In this document: in pieces, positions 1 through 4,148 of the stretch
Layout: the number at the start of each line of letters is the position of its first letter
How positions within the stretch are numbered: the first letter of the stretch is position 1
Assembly (NCBI GenBank): GCA_026390275.1
Contig: JAPLGF010000117.1
Span: 1 to 8,852, forward strand
Reading direction: 5' to 3'
Origin: Candidatus Atribacteria bacterium
Lineage (GTDB): Bacteria > Atribacterota > Atribacteria > Atribacterales > Atribacteraceae
Length of the DNA: 8,852 nt
Translations under genes and position numbers: made by a program
Notes under the pieces: model-generated
Database searches by the model: none
Told to the model about the DNA's origin: nothing
The model's input: the letters and a program-made list of their open reading frames with translations, nothing else

Positions 1-287
1 TGAACACCGGTTGGGTCGGTGGGCCATATGGAGTGGGGAAGCGGATCGATATCGATTATACCCGGGCGATGGTGCGAGCGGCCATTGATGGCTCCATCGA
101 ATCATCCGGATTTCATGAGGACCCGGTATTCCAGCTTCTCATTCCGGAAAAGGTAACCAATGTTCCCACCGAAGTGTTGACCCCTCGAAACCTGTGGGCC
201 GACAAAGAGAATTACGATCAGCAGGCAGCCAGGCTTCGGAAACGTTTTGATGAGGTGATGGGGAAGTTTCTTCCTCTTCCGGAATAG
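1..287 (+). CDS. pckA: ATP-dependent phosphoenolpyruvate carboxykinase, C-terminal fragment
   Basis: This is the 3' end of a gene that enters from the left edge; the reading frame is open from base 3 and gives 94 residues to a TAG at 285-287. The enzyme interconverts oxaloacetate plus ATP with PEP, CO2 and ADP in the cytoplasm, for gluconeogenesis or anaplerotic CO2 fixation. The fragment opens with NTGWVGGPYGVGKR and then DYTRAM, the conserved C-terminal block of the ATP-type (not GTP-type) enzyme; the Arg and Thr of this block line up with adenine-binding residues of the E. coli enzyme. Next come a VFQLLIP segment and the PRNLWAD motif (E. coli has FNLAIP and PRNTYA). The end is short and lysine/arginine rich, as in Thermus-type enzymes. 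A GTG at 33 lies inside the conserved block and is not the real start. The gene converges on the ACT/ligase operon. Family assignment is firm; the N-terminal catalytic part is not visible. Confidence 0.93.
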   Translation, partial: NTGWVGGPYGVGKRIDIDYTRAMVRAAIDGSIESSGFHEDPVFQLLIPEKVTNVPTEVLTPRNLWADKENYDQQAARLRKRFDEVMGKFLPLPE

Positions 288-308
288 ATAGCCGCACCAA
301 TAAACAGC

Positions 309-331
309 GATCAGTAACCAATGATCAGTAA
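309..331. repeat. short direct repeat GATCAGTAA x2
   Basis: The nonamer GATCAGTAA occurs at 309-317 and again at 323-331, separated by five bases, 22 bp after the pckA stop. It lies in non-coding DNA beside the larger inverted repeat. Short tandem units of this kind recur in the intergenic gaps of this window. No function can be assigned. Confidence 0.5.
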
Positions 332-355
332 AATACCGCCCCTCTAAAAATACTT

Positions 356-414
356 CCCTCACCTCTCCTCTGTCTCCCTCAACTAAACGGGGAGAAGGAG
401 AGAGGTGAGAAGGG
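356..414. repeat. long inverted repeat (hairpin) between convergent genes
   Basis: CTCACCTCT at 358-366 is perfectly complementary to AGAGGTGAG at 401-409. The stem continues inward with small bulges (367-378 against 389-400) to a loop near 379-388 containing CAACTAAAC. It sits between the pckA stop (287) and the ACT gene stop (498). On the minus strand the stem is followed by AAGTATTTTT, so it could terminate the ligase/ACT operon; on the plus strand the tail is only TCTTTC. CTCACC...GAGAGGTGAG palindromes are also a familiar type of dispersed intergenic repeat, so it may be a mobile palindromic unit rather than, or as well as, a terminator. Confidence 0.6.
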
Positions 415-420
415 TCTTTC

Positions 421-457
421 CCCATCAACAAATCAACAAAGTTTTCCGGGTAAATGA
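421..457 (+). repeat. degenerate heptad/GGGTA intergenic element
   Basis: Two tandem units, ATCAACA then AATCAACA (about 423-438), are followed by GTTTTCCGGGTAAATGA at 441-457. The layout (short CAAC-type tandem units, then TTTTCNGGGTA) matches the better-preserved elements at 2429-2507 and 8458-8504. It lies directly beside a hairpin, as does the 2429 copy. It is the most diverged copy and membership is an inference. Confidence 0.4.
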
Positions 458-497
458 TTCTCGAGTGAGCGGAAAGTGATTAGTATCGAATCTCCTC

Positions 498-926
498 TCA
501 ATACTGATATATTTCCTCGTCGGTGAGGAGTTGGAATCCGTTTTTTTCCAGGATACTCTGGGTCTGGGGCTGGCTTTCCACCTGGAGAACCAGAACGGCT
601 TTTTCTCTGTTTTTCACCACAAAACCATAGGAATCTTCAATGTTTATATTATTTTCCGAAAGAACCCGCGCCACCTTATAGAGCTCTCCCGGTTGGTCGT
701 CCATGGAAATGGCGATGACTTCCTGCTGATAAACTGGGAGTCCTTCCGCCCGCAGGGCATCAAATGCTTTTTGCGGTTGATCCACCAGGACCTTGATCAC
801 CCCAAAACCGTTGGCGCTGGAGATGGTGATGGCTCGAATATTAACCTTTTCCTTCCAGAACAGGCGGGTAATCTTTTCAATCCGCCCGGGTTTGTTTTCC
901 GCAAAGACTGAAATTTGATGGGCCAT
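498..926 (-). CDS. tandem ACT-domain protein, probable amino-acid-sensing regulator
   Basis: A 142-residue soluble protein made of two ACT domains: residues about 1-70 (Gly14 in the NKPGRI turn, then the NIRAITIS strand) and about 71-142 (DDQPGEL turn near residues 76-82, then NINIEDSYGFV). ACT domains bind small ligands, usually amino acids, at dimer interfaces; there is no catalytic or DNA-binding domain here. It follows the phenylacetate-CoA ligase gene by 15 bp. Its AGGGGTG ribosome site (complement of 934-940, 7 nt before ATG) nearly abuts the ligase stop, so the two are very likely cotranscribed and perhaps translationally coupled. The same pairing is familiar in anaerobic bacteria and archaea, often near indolepyruvate:ferredoxin oxidoreductase. 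The inferred role is sensing an aromatic or branched amino acid and adjusting ligase activity; the ligand cannot be read from the sequence. Confidence 0.87.
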   Translation of the reverse strand: MAHQISVFAENKPGRIEKITRLFWKEKVNIRAITISSANGFGVIKVLVDQPQKAFDALRAEGLPVYQQEVIAISMDDQPGELYKVARVLSENNINIEDSYGFVVKNREKAVLVLQVESQPQTQSILEKNGFQLLTDEEIYQY

Positions 927-941
927 GTTGTCTCACCCCTT

Positions 942-2240
942 TTAGAGTTGCCGATTGTCGAATACTCTCTGGGCTTTCCCTTCCGAAGTGGGAAGGGTTT
1001 CTGGTTCCAACAACGCCACTTCTGGTGTCACCAGGGTTTCTGAACGGAGCTCTGCCTGGATTCGTTCCCGTAACCGTTCCAATTTCTGGAGTTCTCCAAA
1101 AAAGAGTTCCGACTTGATTTCTACTTCCACCTTCATGGTATCCCGGTAATCCTGCCGCTCCAGGACGATCCGGTAGTTGGAGCCCACTTCCGGGTTGTTC
1201 ATCAGTACTTTTTCCACCTGGATGGGGAAGATGTTGACACCATGATAAATGAACATGTCATCAGTGCGCCCCTGGATGCGGGAGATGCGGGAATGAGTCC
1301 GTCCGCAGGGACAGGGACCGTCGATGAGGTAAGCGAGATCTTTTGTCTGGTACCGGATGATTGGGGTGGCTTTCCGGTCGATGCTGGTCAGAACAATTTC
1401 CCCCAGTTCTCCCGGGGCACAAGGTTCCATGGTCTTGGGATTCAGGATCTCCAATACATAGGCGTCTTCCCAGAGATGACTTCCATTTTGGAACGGGCAT
1501 TCGAACGCCACTCCCGGCCCATTCATTTCCGATAACCCATAGGAGTTGAACGCCTTCGCTCCATAGAGTTCTTCCACTCGTTTTCGCGTCTCTTCGCTGT
1601 GTGGTTCAGCACCGAGGAGGATAATCCGGAGGTTCAGATCTTTTTTTGGATCCAGATCTTCGTTTTTGATCAGGTTGGAGAGGAGGAGGGCATAGCTCGG
1701 GATGATGTGGATCACCGTCGTTTTAAAATTCTTGAGGAACCAGATCTGTCGCTTGCTGTTCCCCGCCCCAATTGGAATGACCAGGGCACCGATTTTTTCC
1801 CCCCCGTAATGCATCCCCAGCCCGCCGGTGAAGAGACCGTAGCTCATCATATTCTGGAAGGTATCGCTCTTTCGCATTCCCACCATATAGAGCGAACGAG
1901 CCAGAAGATTCGTCCAGTTTACCAGGTCTTCGGCAGTGTGGTAAATAACGGTGGGTGTTCCCGTGGTTCCCGAGGAAGAATGAAGACGGACCACTTCATC
2001 GAGCGAGGTGGCTAAAAAACCGAACGGGAAACCGCTCCGGAGGTTTTCTTTGGTGGTGGGAGGAATCATCCGCAGGTCTTCCGGAGTTTGAATGGTGTCA
2101 GGGTCGATGTGCTGTTCTTGAAAAAGGTCTCGATAATAGGAAGTTTTTTTGGCTTGTACCATGGTTTTTTTAATTCGTTCGGACTGCAGTTTCTTCAAAT
2201 CATCCCGGTTGATGGTTTCAATATCCTTTTCCCAGTACAA
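942..2240 (-). CDS. paaK: phenylacetate-CoA ligase (aryl-CoA ligase, AMP-forming)
   Basis: A 432-residue adenylate-forming enzyme of the usual PaaK length. It would activate phenylacetate or a related aryl acid with ATP and CoA through an acyl-AMP, in the cytoplasm. Visible motifs in order: SSSGTTGTPT phosphate loop at residues 88-97; AEPHSE at 211-216; YGLSEMNGPG at 234-243; IIRYQTKDL at 294-302; CPCGRTHSRI at 310-319; hinge GRTDDMFIYHGVNIFP at 324-339; and EGKAQRV near 420-426 with Lys422 as probable catalytic lysine. The start is a TTG at 2240-2238: an in-frame TGA lies two codons upstream, AAAGGTGAT (complement of 2246-2254) is 5 nt before it, and the N-terminus MYWEKDIETI fits the family. 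The nearby ATG at 2247 is out of frame. In anaerobes this family often handles aryl acetates from Phe, Tyr and Trp fermentation; the real substrate could be indoleacetate or another aryl acid. Confidence 0.93.
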   Translation of the reverse strand: MYWEKDIETINRDDLKKLQSERIKKTMVQAKKTSYYRDLFQEQHIDPDTIQTPEDLRMIPPTTKENLRSGFPFGFLATSLDEVVRLHSSSGTTGTPTVIYHTAEDLVNWTNLLARSLYMVGMRKSDTFQNMMSYGLFTGGLGMHYGGEKIGALVIPIGAGNSKRQIWFLKNFKTTVIHIIPSYALLLSNLIKNEDLDPKKDLNLRIILLGAEPHSEETRKRVEELYGAKAFNSYGLSEMNGPGVAFECPFQNGSHLWEDAYVLEILNPKTMEPCAPGELGEIVLTSIDRKATPIIRYQTKDLAYLIDGPCPCGRTHSRISRIQGRTDDMFIYHGVNIFPIQVEKVLMNNPEVGSNYRIVLERQDYRDTMKVEVEIKSELFFGELQKLERLRERIQAELRSETLVTPEVALLEPETLPTSEGKAQRVFDNRQL

Positions 2241-2245
2241 TTTTC

Positions 2246-2254
2246 ATCACCTTT
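2246..2254 (-). promoter_or_regulatory. Shine-Dalgarno fixing the TTG start of paaK
   Basis: The complement of 2246-2254 reads AAAGGTGAT, which pairs well with the 3' end of 16S rRNA, and lies 5 nt upstream of the TTG at 2240-2238. The in-frame TGA (2246-2244) overlaps it, so no longer protein is possible. Confidence 0.75.
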
Positions 2255-2272
2255 CTATCAGGAGTTATCAGA

Positions 2273-2286
2273 TATGTTATAACATA
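2273..2286. promoter_or_regulatory. perfect 14-bp palindrome, candidate operator of paaK
   Basis: TATGTTATAACATA is a perfect dyad centred at 2279/2280, 33-46 bp upstream of the paaK TTG. On the minus strand it contains TATAAC, a possible -10 hexamer (complement of 2276-2281); a matching -35 is poor (TTCCCA with a 19-nt spacer). A dyad covering the promoter just upstream of a catabolic operon is the usual placement of a repressor operator. No regulator gene is in the window. Confidence 0.45.
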
Positions 2287-2342
2287 GAATGAATGGAATG
2301 TGGGAAGAGAAAAAGAGATATTCTAACAATAGAACGATGCTC

Positions 2343-2351
2343 TGTTATAAT
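2343..2351 (+). promoter_or_regulatory. extended -10 promoter element TGTTATAAT
   Basis: TGTTATAAT is an exact extended -10 (TGn followed by TATAAT) pointing toward the ccdA-like gene. The -35 region (about 2321-2328, TTCTAAC) is a weak match, as is common for extended -10 promoters. Transcription would begin near 2358 and leave a leader of about 220 nt containing the nested hairpins and tandem repeats before the ATG at 2578. The octamer TGTTATAA is shared with the palindrome at 2273-2286. Confidence 0.45.
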
Positions 2352-2367
2352 GTTACGGTTCGGTACC

Positions 2368-2437
2368 CGGAAAAAGCCATGAATAGTGAATAGACCATCA
2401 TGTCAGTTTCTGACACCGGGGAGGGTGCCTTTTTCCG
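2368..2437 (+). repeat. nested inverted repeat, REP/MITE-like palindromic unit
   Basis: CGGAAAAAG at 2368-2376 pairs perfectly with CTTTTTCCG at 2429-2437. Within the 52-nt interior lies a perfect hairpin, TGTCAG-TTT-CTGACA (2401-2415), and CACC/GGTG segments on either side of CGGGGAGG (2414-2427). A GTGAATAG at 2386-2393 also has its complement at 2463-2470. It has the look of a palindromic mobile or REP-type unit rather than a simple terminator; there is no open reading frame in it. In the leader of the ccdA-like gene it could also act on RNA. Confidence 0.5.
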
Positions 2438-2507
2438 ACTCAACAACTTTACAAATCCTTAACTATTCACGACTCACGACTCACGACTCACGGTATTTTT
2501 GGGGTAG
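2429..2507 (+). repeat. heptad tandem repeat element ending TATTTTTGGGGTAG
   Basis: The element opens CTTTTTCCGACTCAAC, has CTTAAC at 2458-2463, then three exact tandem copies of GACTCAC (2471-2491) preceded by a partial copy ATTCAC, and ends in TATTTTTGGGGTAG (2494-2507). The element at 8458-8504 has the same parts in the same order with fewer heptads. It is non-coding, between the divergent paaK and ccdA-like genes. Confidence 0.6.
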
Positions 2508-2577
2508 TGAATGATGGAGGAGAAATAGTCAATGAAGTGATGTTGCAACACAAAATCTAAGAATTGGAGACAATGAA

Positions 2578-3300
2578 ATGAATACCCAGTTGAATGGACT
2601 GCTTTGTTTTCTTGCCGGTCTCCTCTCTTTTTTATCCCCTTGCGTTCTGGCGATTGCGCCTGCTTACGTGAGCTATATCAGTGGTGTGGAAGCAATGGAA
2701 GAGGAAAGAAAAAAAGTATTCATCCATACTTTCCTTTTCGTCCTGGGATTTACCGGTGTTTTTGTATTGATTGGGGTTGGGGCTTCATTCCTGGGCACAT
2801 TCCTGTTGCGTTACAAAATGTGGTTTAACCGAATTTCCGGTCTGGTCATCATGGTATTCGGTTTGCAGATTTTGGGGATATTGAAGATCCGATGGATGTA
2901 TGCAGAAAAAAGGATCCATCCCCGTCAGACCTGGGCCGAATTGCGAAGCTTTTTTCTGGGAATCACCTTTGGATTGGGATGGACCCCCTGTATTGGTCCG
3001 ATTCTGGGATCCATTCTTCTCTATGTCTCAACTTTTGGTAATATGGTACAGGGAGCGTTTTTTCTTCTTCTCTACGCCCTGGGGCTGGCGCTCCCATTTC
3101 TCCTGTTGGGGATGGGATGGGGATATATGATGAGCCTCTTTCGAAGCATCCAGAAACGGGGACGCCTCATCGAAATCATCAGCGGAATACTCCTGCTTTT
3201 TTTGGGGTGTATCATTTTTTTCAATCAAATGAATACCATCATCAATGTCTTGAGATTGGGGAACCTTTTTCCCAGCGAATCGTTTCTTTCACCGGACTAA
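2578..3300 (+). CDS. ccdA: CcdA-like thiol-disulfide membrane transporter
   Basis: A 240-residue integral membrane protein with six predicted segments (about residues 5-30, 49-73, 83-104, 124-150, 156-180, 197-217). The family passes electrons from cytoplasmic thioredoxin across the membrane to extracytoplasmic disulfides, for cytochrome c maturation or oxidative protein folding. The two signature cysteines are present in the right settings: Cys22 in LSFLSPCVLA at the end of the first segment and Cys138 in GLGWTPCIGP in the fourth. The internal duplication typical of the family is visible. The length matches CcdA; there is no DsbD-type periplasmic or thioredoxin domain. GGAG at 2566-2569 precedes the ATG by 8 nt. 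The next gene begins 38 bp downstream. No thioredoxin-like partner or cytochrome gene is in view, so the acceptor is unknown. Confidence 0.9.
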   Translation: MNTQLNGLLCFLAGLLSFLSPCVLAIAPAYVSYISGVEAMEEERKKVFIHTFLFVLGFTGVFVLIGVGASFLGTFLLRYKMWFNRISGLVIMVFGLQILGILKIRWMYAEKRIHPRQTWAELRSFFLGITFGLGWTPCIGPILGSILLYVSTFGNMVQGAFFLLLYALGLALPFLLLGMGWGYMMSLFRSIQKRGRLIEIISGILLLFLGCIIFFNQMNTIINVLRLGNLFPSESFLSPD

Positions 3301-3301
3301 A

Positions 3302-3332
3302 TTGAGGGGTAGACTTATTTTCGGGGTAAAAT
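3302..3332 (+). promoter_or_regulatory. possible internal promoter before the ParB-like gene
   Basis: TTGAGG at 3302-3307 and TAAAAT at 3327-3332 resemble -35 and -10 hexamers, but the spacer is 19 nt. Transcription would start about 7 nt after the -10, at or next to the ATG at 3339, implying a leaderless or near-leaderless transcript. The only possible Shine-Dalgarno is the distant GGGG at 3323-3326. This is a weak, base-composition-prone call. Confidence 0.25.
3316..3328 (+). repeat. 13-bp motif TATTTTCGGGGTA, copy upstream of the ParB-like gene
   Basis: TATTTTCGGGGTA here is identical to 8491-8503 and differs by one base from 2494-2506. The heptads seen in the other copies are absent; only GGGGTAGACT precedes it. 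It ends 10 bp before the ATG of the ParB-like gene. Confidence 0.6.
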
Positions 3333-3338
3333 TTTTCC

Positions 3339-4148
3339 ATGGCAAAAGACCGTCAATCCATTAAGTCCTTTGGTGACGTTTCCAAAAAAATGAATCTGAC
3401 CAATCGGGCGTACCGGGGGATTCATCCTATTCCAGTTAACAAAATCGTGGGAAGTGTGGGGCGGGTACAGGATCTTCTTCCCGGTTTCAAGCTCCGGCAA
3501 CCGGATGCCCGGTATTACCGCATTCGGAAGGTAATGGAAAAAGGAGAAATCCTACCACCCATCATCGTTTATCAGACAGGCGATGAGTATTACGTCCTGG
3601 ATGGGAATCACCGGGTCGCGGTCTCCCGGGAATTGGGGACCGAATTCATCGATGCCGAAGTCATTGAATTTTTTCCCAGTGACCGGCGGGAGAGCCGGAC
3701 GCTCAAGAAGAAGCGGGCGGAATTCGAAGAAGTCACCGGCTTGCAGGGAATCGACGTCAGTGAACCGCGCCATTATGATACCTTTTTCAACTACATTCAA
3801 GATTATGCCAAGCGGATGGAACTCTTCTTGGGTCGCGAGGCACAGATCAAGGAAGCGGCATTGAACTGGTTTTTATCGGTCTTCACCCCGGCGGTACAAG
3901 CCATTGTGGAAAGGGGACTGGAGGATGTGTACCAGGGGAAGACACTGGGAGACATTTTTTGTTACATCCTGGACTATAAGTGGTACCGGGGTCAAAAAGA
4001 AGGGTATGATATCGGTTTCGAACCAGCCATGGACGGTTTTATCAAAGAAATCCTGGGAAAACAAGAACCACTGGAAGAAAAGAAATCATTCATGAAGAAA
4101 GTTGGGGGACTTTTAGAGGAGGTATTACCGTGGCTCAAGAGGGAATAA
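3339..4148 (+). CDS. ParB-like nuclease-fold (ParBc) domain protein of unknown function
   Basis: A 269-residue protein. Residues about 55-112 carry a ParB N-terminal-type fold signature: a lead helix ending in KVMEKGE, then ILPPIIVYQTGDEYYVLDGNHRVA with the DGNHR box at 88-92, then a G-x-x-x-I-D-A-x-V strand. The rest is largely helical with a basic stretch (RTLKKKRAEFEE, 120-131) and a block DYKWYRGQKEGYDIGFEPA near 212-230. There is no helix-turn-helix or ParB C-terminal dimer domain, so this is not a chromosome-partition ParB. Such stand-alone ParBc proteins are poorly characterised; nucleotide binding is possible through the DGxHR fold. The last 19 bp overlap the start of the P-type ATPase gene, which strongly implies coordinated expression. 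The start at 3339 lacks a clear Shine-Dalgarno; ATG 3390 (Met18) is an alternative also without one. Confidence 0.75.
   Translation: MAKDRQSIKSFGDVSKKMNLTNRAYRGIHPIPVNKIVGSVGRVQDLLPGFKLRQPDARYYRIRKVMEKGEILPPIIVYQTGDEYYVLDGNHRVAVSRELGTEFIDAEVIEFFPSDRRESRTLKKKRAEFEEVTGLQGIDVSEPRHYDTFFNYIQDYAKRMELFLGREAQIKEAALNWFLSVFTPAVQAIVERGLEDVYQGKTLGDIFCYILDYKWYRGQKEGYDIGFEPAMDGFIKEILGKQEPLEEKKSFMKKVGGLLEEVLPWLKRE
4115..4132 (+). promoter_or_regulatory. strong Shine-Dalgarno and GTG start inside the upstream gene
   Basis: GAGGAGGT at 4115-4122 lies 7 nt before the GTG at 4130-4132. Both are within the 3' end of the ParB-like gene, whose stop is at 4146-4148. This supports the 19-bp overlap and translational coupling. 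Confidence 0.85.

Noticed and set aside
102..431. 109-codon minus-strand open frame overlapping the pckA end and the hairpin
   Set aside because: It is antisense to conserved PEP carboxykinase sequence and reads through an inverted repeat; not a plausible gene.
443..475. TTTCCG...CGGAAA as terminator of the ligase/ACT operon
   Set aside because: Only 6 bp of stem with a loop of about 21 nt and no clean T-run; the hairpin at 356-414 is a better candidate.
1599..2015. 138-codon plus-strand open frame inside paaK
   Set aside because: Fully antisense to the ligase core motifs; a shadow frame.
2471..2491. GACTCAC triplicate as a CRISPR array
   Set aside because: Units are 7 bp and contiguous, with no spacers and no cas genes.
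2541..2550. TGTTGCAACA 10-bp palindrome upstream of the ccdA-like gene as an operator
   Set aside because: Short, single copy and not placed over a recognisable promoter; chance occurrence is likely.
3339..4148. Chromosome or plasmid partition ParB
   Set aside because: There is no helix-turn-helix, no C-terminal dimer domain, no parA neighbour and no parS-like site; only the ParBc fold signature is present.
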